Positions 16,787-26,543 of a stretch of 64,000 bases of DNA are shown piece by piece (within the stretch, counting starts at the first letter, position 1; each line of letters opens with the position of its first letter). Both the position numbers and the translations under genes were made by a program. This stretch comes from Lysobacter arenosi (lineage in GTDB: Bacteria > Pseudomonadota > Gammaproteobacteria > Xanthomonadales > Xanthomonadaceae). A model generated the notes under the pieces. That model was not told the origin of the DNA. It saw only the letters and a program-made list of their open reading frames with translations, and searched no databases. The stretch spans positions 1,054,001 to 1,118,000 of the forward strand of contig NZ_CP071517.1 of assembly GCF_016613475.2 (NCBI RefSeq), in the 5' to 3' direction.

Positions 16787-17539
16787 CTACTTCCCCTCAT
16801 CCTTGACCACATCGACGTCGCCGACTTTCACTTCGCCAGCACCAATGCGTTTCATCAGGGCGCCAAGGCTCAAGTCTTCGGCCTGCCAGTATTCCGTCGG
16901 GCGTGTGCGGTTGTCGGCATAGAACTCCGTGCCGGTGGCCTGGAGCGGTCCGTACGACGACCTGCCGCCGCCCGCCCACAGGTCGGGCCTGCCTGCGTTC
17001 ACCTCCAGCCTTGAAGTCAGCAGGCCAACGCGGCTGCCTGTCTGTGTGCGCGCGAAGCGGCGGATCTCGGTATTGGTGCGGCGCTGTGCGACCTGGTCGC
17101 CGTAGCGTTCGTAATAGCCTTGGCCCATCTCGACGGACTGCGCCTGCTGGGCTGGCGTGAGTTCGTGCCAGATGTGCTCGCGCACGCGAATCAGGTCCGG
17201 GCTGTTGCCACGTTCCGCGGCCAGGTCGGCCCAGACATAGGCCTGCACCGGGTCGCGGTCGACGCCATCACCGTTCCAGTACATCAGCGCGAGAAAGTGC
17301 TGCGACAGCTTGTCGCCGTATGCGGCGGCCCGCAGGAAATACTTGAGCGCTTCGTCCTGTCGCCCGTTGTCGTAGTTCCAAATGCCATGCCATCGGTTGA
17401 GTTCGTTGGGATGACCCGATGCCTGCAGCAAGGCCGACTGGTACGCGTCGAGGTTGATGGCGCGTTCCTCGGCCGCCGTGGCCGTTCCTGCAGCGAGCAG
17501 TGCGACGACAGCCCATCCTGGAATTGCGCGCATGACCAT
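16787..17539 (-). CDS. Secreted Sel1-like repeat protein
   Basis: 250 aa. The N-terminus (MVMRAIPGWAVVALLAAGTATA) is a signal peptide cut after ATA; an alternative Met lies two codons in. Residues about 50-110 hold one to two Sel1/TPR-type helical repeats (RQDEALKYFLRAAAYGDKLSQHFLALMYWNGDGV and the following PVQAYVWADLAAERGN), typical of small periplasmic scaffold proteins. The C-terminal 100 residues are polar and without known domain. Stands alone; divergent from the autotransporter gene. Confidence 0.75.
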   Translation of the reverse strand: MVMRAIPGWAVVALLAAGTATAAEERAINLDAYQSALLQASGHPNELNRWHGIWNYDNGRQDEALKYFLRAAAYGDKLSQHFLALMYWNGDGVDRDPVQAYVWADLAAERGNSPDLIRVREHIWHELTPAQQAQSVEMGQGYYERYGDQVAQRRTNTEIRRFARTQTGSRVGLLTSRLEVNAGRPDLWAGGGRSSYGPLQATGTEFYADNRTRPTEYWQAEDLSLGALMKRIGAGEVKVGDVDVVKDEGK

Positions 17540-17855
17540 GGCTTGCTCCTGCTGGCAGGTTTGCGTGGCGCCGACGAAATCGATCCCCTACCCGACATGC
17601 TTTCCGCAGTATCGGTTGCGGGCGCCCCAACGATACGCCGGCAGAAGTCGCTCCACCACCCGGGGGTGGCCACCTCGCGCCCCCTACTGCCGCGCCCTGG
17701 CGGGCTGCTGCCGTTCCGTCACGCGTTGATGATCTTGGTGGCCGAAGAATTGGCCCTGCTGAACCTGCTCAGTGTGTGTCCCGTACCGCCGGAGATCACC
17801 ACCCTTGGCTTCGCAGCGCGCCATGCGCGATTCGATCATCCGTGGCCAGACCACG

Positions 17856-20198
17856 ATGTCGAATCACGATACCAGCCCATTGTCGTTGCCCAAGGTCGAG
17901 CGGCTGTCGCCGCTCGCGCTGCTGTTCGGTGTGGCGTGGCTGATGGCCCCTGATACCGCCGCTGCGCAACAGTGCAAGGACCGCGGTGGACTGGCTTATC
18001 TGGGTGTGACTGCCAACGAGGCGCGTTCGGTGTGGCTGTCGGCGACCGGTGCCGGTACGTTCCAACTGGAGTCGACGCAGGGCAGCCAGGTCGTCGACCA
18101 ATGGGATCGCAGCCGACGCGGCCTGCGGGTGACGCTCTCGCCGGTCGTGTCCAGCGGCAATGGCGGCGTGCACCAGTTGCTGGTCGTTGAAGGCAATCGG
18201 CCTTGCATGATCGATTCGCAGAACCAGAAAGGTGGCATCACCTTTCCGTCGTTCATCCGTCTGCCCGAACTGCGGCCGCCGGGAGGACTTCGGCCGCCCG
18301 GAGGGCCGCTGTCACCCGGTGGCGTGACCGCATTGACGCCCTCGCTACCCGGCGGCGTTGCGCCGCCGCTGGCGAAACTGCCTCCTGCCGGTGCGATGCC
18401 GACACTCCCGGGACGCCCTTCCGCACCGCCTTCCGGCGTGATGCCGACACGTCCTGGCGGTGTCGCGCCGCCGATCGGAACGCGACCGCCTGGTGGTGCA
18501 ATGCCGACGCTTCCGGGTCGTCCGTCAGCTCCGCCTTCCGGCGTGATGCCGACACTACCGGGAGGCGTCGCACCGCCCGTGGCGGCGCTTCCGCCCACCG
18601 GCGTCATGCCGACACTTCCAGGTCGCCCTGCTCCGCCACCCTCGGGCGTGATGCCCGCAGTGCCCGGCGGTGTCGCACCACCGATCGGAACACGCCCTCC
18701 CACCGGTGCGATGCCGAGGCTGCCGGGTCGCCCCTCGGCACCGCCCTCCGGCGTGATGCCGACACTTCCCGGCAGTGTCGCGCCTCCCGTCGCAACACTC
18801 CCTCCTGCCGGCGTGATGCCCACGATCCCCGGCGGTGTTGCACCACCGGTCGCGACCCTTCCTCCGGTCGGTGCGATGCCCACGCGTCCGGGATCACCTA
18901 CGGGCGTGATTCCGAGCGGTCCGGGAAACCTGTTGCCGCCAAGTGGCGTGATGCCCACGCAGCCCGGCGGCGTGTCTTCGCCAGTTGCGACACTTCCACC
19001 CGTTGGCGTGACACCCACACTTCCGGGGAGTCCAGCGGCGCCTCCGATTGCCGTGGTACCGAGCGGACCAGGCAGCGTGATACCGCCGATAGCGCCGCTG
19101 CCGCCCTCTGGCGTAACGACACCGGCATTGCCTGGGGGAGTGACACCGCCCATCGCAACGCTGTCTCCACCGGCACCCGCACCCGAGACTCCGGTTACAC
19201 CCGCGCCGGCGATCGACGATGCCACGCTTGCGCGCGGTGCAGCACAGGAACAGGTCGTCTCCGATTGCCTTGAGTGGAGGTCTGCAGACGAGATCGGCGT
19301 CGACACGCCCACTGACTGCGACTATGCGGCCGCCGAACAGGCGCGAACGGGCTTCGGACAAGCGGCCCCTGTCACGCCGGGGCGCGAGTTCGCGACACCC
19401 ACGCGCTGGAACCTGTGGTTCGATGGCCGCACGCTCGACACTTCCGATCGCCGTCATGGCCTGGACATGGACGGCAGCGGCAACTACTTCACCCTCGGCG
19501 CAGACCGTCGCCACGACAATGACGTCGTCGTCGGCGCACTGGTCTCCTACGAGAGCAATGACAGCGACGGCTTCGAGGGCAATCTGCGCCAGGAGACCGA
19601 CGGCTATGGCATTGGCGCCTACGTGGCGCAGCCGCTGTCGCAGCGCTGGGCAATGGATACGTCGCTGGTGTACGCCTGGCTGTCGAACGATTCCAGGGTG
19701 GCGGTCCTCGATGGCAGTTACGACTCGACGCGCGTGTCGCTGACGTTGAACACGACAGGCCAGTACCAGGCGGGTGAGTACGCGCTTCGCCCCAAGTTCA
19801 CCCTGAGCTACAGCCACTACGACAACGACGCCTATGACCTCTCCGGCTTGGTGTTCGACACGCCCATCTCGCTGCACGTGGCCCGCGACAGCTTCGACAA
19901 CGGCACCGTCGAAGGATTGCTGGAAGTCAGCCGGACCTTCCATCCGGGCAACAGTGTCGTGATTCCGTACGGCGAGATCGGCGCCAACTACGCCTTCATC
20001 CGACCCCAGGACGGCGGCATCCTGACCTCCGACCTGCGACTCGCCTCCACATCGGCCTGGCTCGGCTCACTGCGCCTGGGCGCGCGTGCGCTGGTGTCGC
20101 AGGCGATGTTCGTGGAGGCGAGCGCGGGCTACCTGAGCCTGGGCCACGGCGACAACGATGTCTGGGAGCTCAGGCTGTTCCTGTCGTGGGCGTTCTGA
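17856..20198 (+). CDS. Autotransporter-type outer-membrane protein with Pro/Gly-rich passenger
   Basis: About 780 aa from ATG 17856. Two earlier in-frame starts (17823, GTG 17772) exist and none has a clear ribosome site; 17856 gives a normal signal peptide (LALLFGVAWLMAPDTAAAQ). A short N-terminal domain (CKDRGGLAYLGV to CMIDSQNQKGG) is followed by about 310 residues of P/G repeats (PPSGVMPTLPGGVAPP type). A small Cys-containing linker (CLEWRSADEIGVDTPTDC) precedes a C-terminal beta barrel of about 280 aa ending LRLFLSWAF, with a terminal aromatic as in Omp85-assembled autotransporter barrels. The repeat region probably spans the periplasm or the cell surface. Confidence 0.75.
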   Translation: MSNHDTSPLSLPKVERLSPLALLFGVAWLMAPDTAAAQQCKDRGGLAYLGVTANEARSVWLSATGAGTFQLESTQGSQVVDQWDRSRRGLRVTLSPVVSSGNGGVHQLLVVEGNRPCMIDSQNQKGGITFPSFIRLPELRPPGGLRPPGGPLSPGGVTALTPSLPGGVAPPLAKLPPAGAMPTLPGRPSAPPSGVMPTRPGGVAPPIGTRPPGGAMPTLPGRPSAPPSGVMPTLPGGVAPPVAALPPTGVMPTLPGRPAPPPSGVMPAVPGGVAPPIGTRPPTGAMPRLPGRPSAPPSGVMPTLPGSVAPPVATLPPAGVMPTIPGGVAPPVATLPPVGAMPTRPGSPTGVIPSGPGNLLPPSGVMPTQPGGVSSPVATLPPVGVTPTLPGSPAAPPIAVVPSGPGSVIPPIAPLPPSGVTTPALPGGVTPPIATLSPPAPAPETPVTPAPAIDDATLARGAAQEQVVSDCLEWRSADEIGVDTPTDCDYAAAEQARTGFGQAAPVTPGREFATPTRWNLWFDGRTLDTSDRRHGLDMDGSGNYFTLGADRRHDNDVVVGALVSYESNDSDGFEGNLRQETDGYGIGAYVAQPLSQRWAMDTSLVYAWLSNDSRVAVLDGSYDSTRVSLTLNTTGQYQAGEYALRPKFTLSYSHYDNDAYDLSGLVFDTPISLHVARDSFDNGTVEGLLEVSRTFHPGNSVVIPYGEIGANYAFIRPQDGGILTSDLRLASTSAWLGSLRLGARALVSQAMFVEASAGYLSLGHGDNDVWELRLFLSWAF
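18270..19215 (+). repeat. Coding tandem repeat, Pro/Gly/Met-rich
   Basis: About 310 codons built from variants of PPSGVMPTLPGG, VAPPVATLPP and MPTLPGRPSA with a period near 20 residues. Third positions vary between units, so selection on the amino-acid pattern is likely. The antisense long reading frame over it is a by-product of the same repeats. Confidence 0.7.
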
Positions 20199-20207
20199 TT
20201 CGCGTCG

Positions 20208-21032
20208 TCAGTCCGCGAACGCGCTGAGCCACTTCCAGCGTGCATCTTCCTTTGCCCGCATCCCGTCGGCGGCCGTGCCGTAGTCGTGGGTTCCACTGCC
20301 GGCGAGCAGCCGCAACGGCGGGTCTTCCAGCCCGGCGACCTTCAGGATGAGTGCGGCGATCCTGGCGGGGTCTGTGGTCGACGCCAGGTAGTCCGGCGAC
20401 TTCATCATCTGCGCGGTAGCGCCCGATGTCGCGGCGTAGGCCGCACTGCCGGGGATGATCGTCAGTGATGAATCGTCAGCGAAATCGGTCCTCATGCCGC
20501 CAGGCTCGATGGCCGTGACGTGTATGCCCAGCGGCCTGATCTCCAGCGCCAGGGACTCGATGAATCCAGCCAGGGCCCACTTCGATGCGTAGTACGCCGC
20601 TGCGCCAGGAGTGGCAATGCGCGCGCCAATCGAAGAGACCTGGATGATGTGGCCGGCACCCTGCCCTCGCAGAACCGGCAGCGCGGCCTTGATCACGTTA
20701 ACGCTGCCGAGGAAGTTGGTTTCGAGCTGTGCGCGGATCGCCGACATGGGCATGTCCTCGACGGATCCGACAATGCCGAATCCGGCGTTGTTGATCACCA
20801 CATCGATCCGCCCGAAGCGCTCCACACCGGCCTTCACCGCCAACTGCGCCGCTTCGCCATCGGTGACATCGAGTGCGACAGGCAGGATCCGGCTTGCATG
20901 GCGGTCGACGAGATCCGCCAGCTGATCAGGGTCTCGCGCTGTTGCGATCAGTTGGTGTCCGGCTTCGAGCACCGAAGTCGCGATGCTTCGGCCGAGCCCG
21001 CGGGCACTGCCTGTCAACAGGAACGTTTTCAT
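20208..21032 (-). CDS. SDR family oxidoreductase
   Basis: 274 aa classical short-chain dehydrogenase/reductase. N-terminal cofactor motif TGSARGLGR (residues 8-16), then NNAGFG (about 85-90), catalytic Ser in QVSSIGARI and catalytic YYASK. The residue after the second beta strand is Arg (ATARDP), favouring NADP(H). Substrate not predictable. Encoded downstream of, and on the same strand as, the winged-helix/ATPase regulator, with 132 bases between. Convergent with the autotransporter gene, 9 bases apart. Confidence 0.85.
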   Translation of the reverse strand: MKTFLLTGSARGLGRSIATSVLEAGHQLIATARDPDQLADLVDRHASRILPVALDVTDGEAAQLAVKAGVERFGRIDVVINNAGFGIVGSVEDMPMSAIRAQLETNFLGSVNVIKAALPVLRGQGAGHIIQVSSIGARIATPGAAAYYASKWALAGFIESLALEIRPLGIHVTAIEPGGMRTDFADDSSLTIIPGSAAYAATSGATAQMMKSPDYLASTTDPARIAALILKVAGLEDPPLRLLAGSGTHDYGTAADGMRAKEDARWKWLSAFAD

Positions 21033-21164
21033 TCCGGAACTCCTTCTTCATGGGTAGAAGTTCCTATTTGGCGGTTCCGTTGTATCCCCACTGTTTCCGG
21101 CGATCAGCGTTATGTAACGCTGTGTGGGACGCGCGACAGCCAGCACTCGAACGGTGCGCCCGCC

Positions 21165-24002
21165 CTAGAGTCCTTCCAGCGCCTTGGCCGTCGCCTTGCG
21201 AACTCCCGTGTCGAAGCCCTCGGTGAAGCGGGAGTAGACGCTCTCCAGCATTCCCTTCGCTTCCTTCCGCCGCCCTTGCGCGGCCTTCCCTTCGGCCATT
21301 GCCAACGCCACGCTCATCTCCCACTCAAGCGCCCCTTGCGACTTCGCGCACGCCATTGCCTGCGACAGCACCTGCTCGATCTGGGTCTGCCTGGTGCCTG
21401 GCACTATCCGCATCACTTCGGCCTTCGCCCTGAGCATGTCAGCCAGGTTGACCACGCCTCCTGTCTGCTCCGCCAGGCCGATGGCCTCATTGATCGCGTC
21501 CAGGGCCCCTGCCCCGTCGCCCAGTTGACGCAGTGACTCCGCGAATGCCTGCAACGCGTCACTTCGTATCACCGTCAACTTCGGCGGCCGCAGCATCTCC
21601 AGGCATTGCCGCAGATGCATCGCCGCCTCGTCGGGCCGTCCACGGTGAAGCAACAGATGCCCCTTGAGGTAATGCCCCATGGGCAGTCGCGTCCCCATCT
21701 TGTACTCGTTGGCCACGGCCGCCAGTTCCTGGATCAGCAGTTCGGCAAGGTTGTCGAGCTTGTTCTGGAGGAAGATCGGGAAGCACAGGACCACGCTGAT
21801 GTAGAGCGAGTCGGGATGGCGGCGGGAGTCGTCGACGATGCGCCTTGCCACTTCGAGCGCCTGGAGTGGGAACCCACGGACCCACTTGACCCGCGCCATG
21901 CTGGCGATGGCGATGACCTGTTCCTTCATTTCGAAGTACACCAGCTGGCGCACGCCGTGCTCGGCGACCAGCCGGGTGCCGCGGGCAAAGCTCTCGTCCG
22001 CTTCGAGCTGGCGCCCGGTGTAGTGATTGGACGATCCGCTCATCCAGGCGGCAACGATGGCCTCGCGCGGACCACCCCTCGCCGCTGCCAGTGACGCATA
22101 GCGCTCGGAAACAAGGAGCGACTCAGGGAACCGGCCGTTGGACATCATCGCCAGGTGCAACCCGGCCAGGAACCGGAACGTGGCCCGGACGTCGTCCAGG
22201 GCGATGCTCGTCGCCAGTCCCTTCTCGACGATGGCGGTCATCTCGCCGTCGTAGTCACCCATGATGTAGCAGGTGACGGCCAGCGATTCGAGAAGACTCA
22301 TCTCGACGTCGGTCGAGCGCAGGTGCTCCGGCATCGCGGCAAGCGCACGCTCGCAGCAGCGCTTGCACTCGTTCAGCAGTGAGTGTTCGAGGAACAACGA
22401 CGCGGCGTGCCTGCTCATCTCGACGCCAAGGTTCACGTCGTGGCGCGCCGCAAAACACCAGTCCATTGCTACGCGTACATTGCCGATGTCGGGCGAACGC
22501 GGGCGCTCTCCCCCGGTGCGGTTGACGGAGCCATGAAGCGAGTACTCCCGCAGCTGTTCCGCGTAGTAGCGCGCGTGCCGGCTTGCAACTTCCCCTGCGT
22601 CCCCCGTGGTCGCCAGTTTGGCGACGGCGTATGCACGCGTGGTCTCCAGCAGCCGGACATGCGTTTCACCGTCGATCGAGCTTGCGACGATCAATGACTT
22701 GTCGACCAGGTCGCAGATCGCCTCCCCCGCCTGCAGGCCGCCGACGTTGTCATCGGCGATGACATGGATCGCCGACTCCAGCGGAAACGCTCCCGCGAAC
22801 ACGGACAGCCGATAGAGCACGATGCGGTCGCGTTGCGGCAGCAGGTCATGCGACCAGGCGATCAGGGCTTCCACGGATTGATGGCGCGGTATCGCATCCC
22901 GGCGCCCTTGCCAGAGCAATGCGAACTGGCTTGCGAGCAGATCCGACACGCCCTGTATGCCGTACGCCCCTACCCGGCTGGCCACCAGGCCGATGGCCAG
23001 GGGGTTGCCATCCAGGCGTCGACAGATCGCCGCCACCGTCGGAGCGTCCTCGTCGCTGAGGGGTTCCAGCGCGCCCCCTTCCCGGGCACGATCCACGAAC
23101 AGCTGCACGGCGGGCCACGCCAACGCCTGCTCTGCGGTCAGTCGCCCGGTGCCAGGTGGCGACCCGAGTGGACGCAGCAGGTAGACGTGCTCGTCGGCCA
23201 GGCGCAGCGCCTCGCGGCTGGTGTTGAGAAAGTGAACCGTCCCCGTGTGCTCGAGGGTGTGGACGCACAGGTCGGCCACTGCGCCGATCAGGTGCTCGCA
23301 GTTGTCCAGCACGAGGAGCGTACGCCGCGTTGAAAGCACGTCGATCAAACCGGCCAGCTCGACCGGCCCCGACGGCATGTAGCCGATTGCGGTCGCCACC
23401 GCCTCCAGGACGCGGTCCTCGCTCGTCACGATGCTCAGATCGATGAAATGGATCGAGTCGCCGAACGACTCGGCCGCGTGAGCCACGAGCACCGCCAGCG
23501 TCGTCTTGCCCGCTCCTGCGGCGCCGGCCACGGTGATCAGGCGGTGAACCGGCAGCAGCCGTGAAAGCTCTTCGACGCTTTCCTCCCGTCCTAATGCCCG
23601 CTCCAGGGGTGCAGGCAAATGGGGCAACGGTTTCTGCGGTTGTACCGCGCCGCGCGCATTCGCCGCAGGGGGTTCATCCGCGGTCGCGGTCCGCTGCACG
23701 GGAGCGGCGAAACAGTAGCCGCGGCCGGCGATGCTTGCGATGTAGCGCGCGCCGTCGCGGCCGCAACCCAGTACCTTGCGCAGGTTCGCCACCTGCACGC
23801 GTACGTTGGACTCTTCCACAACCAGCCCGGGCCAGGCGATGGCCATCAGCTCCCGGCGTGTCAGCACGTTGCCGTTGCTTTCGACCAGTGCCACGAGAAT
23901 GTCGAACGCACGGCTGCCCAGTGCGACGTCGCCGTCGTGTTGCTGCAAGACACGCGTCGTCGGGCACAAGCGGAAGGGCCCGAATTCGAATACGCAGCTC
24001 AT
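21165..24002 (-). CDS. Winged-helix transcription regulator with ATPase and TPR region
   Basis: 945 aa from ATG 24002, chosen because AGGAGA sits 8 bases ahead and because the OmpR-type winged helix begins at once (FEFGPFRLCPTTRVL); the longer upstream frame is not credible. Order: Trans_reg_C DNA-binding domain (1-100, with VRVQVANLRKVLG and YIASIAGRGYCF), linker, AAA/NB-ARC-type ATPase with Walker A GAAGAGKT (160-167) and LLVLDNCEHL, then a long helical TPR-like part. Such one-component ATP-dependent activators (AfsR/CadC-hybrid type) usually act on neighbours; the SDR gene is the natural target. Confidence 0.85.
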   Translation of the reverse strand: MSCVFEFGPFRLCPTTRVLQQHDGDVALGSRAFDILVALVESNGNVLTRRELMAIAWPGLVVEESNVRVQVANLRKVLGCGRDGARYIASIAGRGYCFAAPVQRTATADEPPAANARGAVQPQKPLPHLPAPLERALGREESVEELSRLLPVHRLITVAGAAGAGKTTLAVLVAHAAESFGDSIHFIDLSIVTSEDRVLEAVATAIGYMPSGPVELAGLIDVLSTRRTLLVLDNCEHLIGAVADLCVHTLEHTGTVHFLNTSREALRLADEHVYLLRPLGSPPGTGRLTAEQALAWPAVQLFVDRAREGGALEPLSDEDAPTVAAICRRLDGNPLAIGLVASRVGAYGIQGVSDLLASQFALLWQGRRDAIPRHQSVEALIAWSHDLLPQRDRIVLYRLSVFAGAFPLESAIHVIADDNVGGLQAGEAICDLVDKSLIVASSIDGETHVRLLETTRAYAVAKLATTGDAGEVASRHARYYAEQLREYSLHGSVNRTGGERPRSPDIGNVRVAMDWCFAARHDVNLGVEMSRHAASLFLEHSLLNECKRCCERALAAMPEHLRSTDVEMSLLESLAVTCYIMGDYDGEMTAIVEKGLATSIALDDVRATFRFLAGLHLAMMSNGRFPESLLVSERYASLAAARGGPREAIVAAWMSGSSNHYTGRQLEADESFARGTRLVAEHGVRQLVYFEMKEQVIAIASMARVKWVRGFPLQALEVARRIVDDSRRHPDSLYISVVLCFPIFLQNKLDNLAELLIQELAAVANEYKMGTRLPMGHYLKGHLLLHRGRPDEAAMHLRQCLEMLRPPKLTVIRSDALQAFAESLRQLGDGAGALDAINEAIGLAEQTGGVVNLADMLRAKAEVMRIVPGTRQTQIEQVLSQAMACAKSQGALEWEMSVALAMAEGKAAQGRRKEAKGMLESVYSRFTEGFDTGVRKATAKALEGL

Positions 24003-24230
24003 GCCCTGCTCTCCTGCGACCACTGGCGGCTTAGGAGGGAGACGGGAGGCGGCCACCTCACTGACGGGGTGTGCTCGCCAACGCACTTTCCAAGTGGTTT
24101 TACCCTTTGACCACGGTGGCGCGCAACGGCACTTGACCTGGCACTTTTGGCATGGACGATGCATAACGGGCTACAGGCGCTAGCATCGACCCCGGAAGGC
24201 ATCGGCCTGCGTGTTGCATCGGGGATCCCC

Positions 24231-26054
24231 ATGGCAGCTGAATCCGCGAACAGCCAACTGATCCAGGCGGTCATTCTCCTTGGCGCGGCAGTGCTGGTCG
24301 TGCCGCTGTTCCGTCGCCTGGGACTTGGATCGGTATTGGGCTATCTCACGGCCGGGTTGGTGGTGGGCCCGTTTGGCCTGGGATGGTTCACCGACTCCAG
24401 GGCGATCCTGCATGTCGCCGAACTTGGCGTGGTGATGTTCCTGTTCGTGATCGGCCTGGAGATGCGGCCGTCGCATCTGTGGGACCTGCGCCGCGAGATC
24501 TTTGGCCTCGGCACACTGCAGATCGTCACCTGCGCCGCAGTGCTGACCGGCGTAGGCGTGCTGCTGGGGTGGCCACCGCCAGTGGCCTTCATTGGCGCCA
24601 TGGGCTTCGTGCTCACCTCCACCGCAATCGTCATGCAGTTGCTGTCCGAGCGCGGCGACCTCGCACTGCCGGGCGGCCAGAAGATCGTCTCCGTGCTGCT
24701 GCTCGAAGACCTGTTGCTGGTACCGCTGCTTGCGGTGGTGGCGTGGATGGCGCCGGTGCAGGAACAGACCACCTCGGCCGAGCGCTGGCTGTCGGTGCTG
24801 GTCGGCATTGGCGCGCTGCTGGCACTGATCGCTGCGGGCAAGTGGCTGCTCAACCCGCTGTTCCGGATCCTGGCCGGCGCCAAGTCGCGCGAGGCGTTGA
24901 GCGCGGGGGCCTTGCTCGTCGTACTGGGAGCGGCGCTGCTGATGGAAGTGGGCGGCCTGTCGATGGCGATGGGCGCCTTCCTGGCCGGTGTCCTGCTGTC
25001 GGAGTCGAGCTTCCGCCACCAGCTGGAAGCCGACATCGAGCCGTTCCGCGGCATCCTGCTGGGCCTGTTCTTCCTGGCCGTGGGCATGGCACTGGACGTG
25101 TCGGTCGTGCGCGCCAACTGGCCGCTGCTGGTCACTGGCGTGCTGGCGATGATGGTGGCCAAGGCGGCGTGCATCTACGTCGTCGCGCGCGTGTTGCGCA
25201 GCAGCCATGCCGAGGCGCTCGACCGCGCATCGCTGATGGCGCAAGGCGGCGAGTTCGCCTTCGTTCTCTATTCCACCGCGGCCATGACGGGCGTGATCAG
25301 CGCGCAGGCCAATGCACTCTTCACTGCCATCGTGGTCTTGTCGATGGCGTTGACTCCCCTGGTGTGCCTACTGGTCAAGCGCCTGCTGCCACACCGGACC
25401 CAGCCCTCGCTGGATGGACTGGACATGGCGTTCGGCGTGTCCGGCCGCGTGCTGATGATCGGCTTCGGTCGCTTCGGCCAGGTGGTGAGCCAATCGCTGC
25501 TGGCACGCGATGTCGATGTCACCGTGATCGACACCGATGTCGAGATGATCCAGGCCGCTTCGGACTTCGGCTTCAAGGTCTATTACGGGGATGGCACGCG
25601 TCTGGACGTCCTGCGCGCTGCCGGCGCGGGCCAGGCAAGCGTCATCGCCATCTGCACGGACCACCGCGATACGGCCAACTGCATCGTCGAGCTGGCCAAG
25701 GCGGAGTTTTCCCAGGCCACCTTGATGGTCAGGGCCTACGACCGTGAGCATGCCTGGCACCTGGCCGGTGAAGGCGTCGACTTGTTTGTGCGCGAGACCT
25801 TCGAGTCAGCGTTGAACTTCGGCAGCCTGACCCTTCGGCAACTGGGGGTGACACCGGCCGAGGCCGACCGGATCGCCGACGGCGTGCGCCGCCAGGACGC
25901 CGAGCGTTTCGCCTACGAACTGGCCGGTGGCGATTGGGTGACCGGCGCGGTGATGAGCTTCCACAAGCGACCGCAACCTGTCCCGCTTACCCCTCCCCGG
26001 CGCGAAAGCCGGACCCTCAACGAAGGGGCCGACGCTGCAACGCGCCCGGAATGA
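24231..26054 (+). CDS. CPA2-family cation:proton antiporter with TrkA-N domain
   Basis: 607 aa from ATG 24231 (MAAESANSQ), just before the first helix; earlier ATGs lie in the divergent promoter. About 12 membrane helices (residues 1-380) contain GSVLGYLTAGLVVGPFG and the GAFLAGVLLSES segment typical of KefB/KefC-like exchangers. Residues about 405-520 are a TrkA-N Rossmann domain (VLMIGFGRFGQVVSQSLL), which senses nucleotide state. Likely K+/H+ or Na+/H+ exchange at the inner membrane. Its 3' end overlaps the next gene by ATGA. Divergent from the ATPase regulator with 228 bases between starts. Confidence 0.9.
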   Translation: MAAESANSQLIQAVILLGAAVLVVPLFRRLGLGSVLGYLTAGLVVGPFGLGWFTDSRAILHVAELGVVMFLFVIGLEMRPSHLWDLRREIFGLGTLQIVTCAAVLTGVGVLLGWPPPVAFIGAMGFVLTSTAIVMQLLSERGDLALPGGQKIVSVLLLEDLLLVPLLAVVAWMAPVQEQTTSAERWLSVLVGIGALLALIAAGKWLLNPLFRILAGAKSREALSAGALLVVLGAALLMEVGGLSMAMGAFLAGVLLSESSFRHQLEADIEPFRGILLGLFFLAVGMALDVSVVRANWPLLVTGVLAMMVAKAACIYVVARVLRSSHAEALDRASLMAQGGEFAFVLYSTAAMTGVISAQANALFTAIVVLSMALTPLVCLLVKRLLPHRTQPSLDGLDMAFGVSGRVLMIGFGRFGQVVSQSLLARDVDVTVIDTDVEMIQAASDFGFKVYYGDGTRLDVLRAAGAGQASVIAICTDHRDTANCIVELAKAEFSQATLMVRAYDREHAWHLAGEGVDLFVRETFESALNFGSLTLRQLGVTPAEADRIADGVRRQDAERFAYELAGGDWVTGAVMSFHKRPQPVPLTPPRRESRTLNEGADAATRPE

Positions 26055-26521
26055 GCGAAGATCCCGCCATGAATCATGCAGTGCTCACCGCCATGCTGGC
26101 GCCGGCCTTCTTCCTGACGGCGACCGGCTCGTTCCTGATTGCGGCCAACAATCGCCTGGCCCGCATCATCGATCGCGCCCGCACGCTCATAGAGGAAGCG
26201 GAAAACACCCAGGACGACGAGTCGCTCCGGTGGATCGAGGGGCACATCAAGATGCAGAAGCATCGGAGCATGGTCGTCCTTCGCGCCACCCAGTTGCTGT
26301 ACGCGGCGACCACCTTCTTCGTCGCCACCAGCATTGTCGTGGCGGTCAACAGTTTCAGCGGGTGGCGCCTGGATTCGCTGCCCATCCTGCTGGCGTCGTT
26401 TGGCGTGGTCACCCTGCTCTTTGCCAGCCTGCTGCTGGCGCGCGAGTCGTGGCTGGCGGTGACCGCCATCAATGAGGAAATGGACCGCTGCCGGACGAGG
26501 CGGTCCGGCAGCACCCGCTAG
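26051..26521 (+). CDS. DUF2721 family membrane protein
   Basis: 156 aa; ATG 26051 shares ATGA with the antiporter stop, so translation is coupled. The N-terminal APAFFLTATGSFLIAANNRLARIIDRAR is the hallmark of DUF2721. Two further helices (TQLLYAATTFFVATSIVVAV and LLASFGVVTLLFASLLLA) make a three-helix inner-membrane protein. Function unknown; coupling to an ion exchanger suggests an accessory role. Confidence 0.85.
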   Translation: MSEDPAMNHAVLTAMLAPAFFLTATGSFLIAANNRLARIIDRARTLIEEAENTQDDESLRWIEGHIKMQKHRSMVVLRATQLLYAATTFFVATSIVVAVNSFSGWRLDSLPILLASFGVVTLLFASLLLARESWLAVTAINEEMDRCRTRRSGSTR

Positions 26522-26543
26522 CGACACATCGTTGCCGGCTCGC

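Noticed and set aside
17996..19312. Minus-strand Gly/Pro-rich frame that looks like a collagen-type protein
   Set aside because: It is the reverse complement of the autotransporter Pro/Gly repeat; no start signal.
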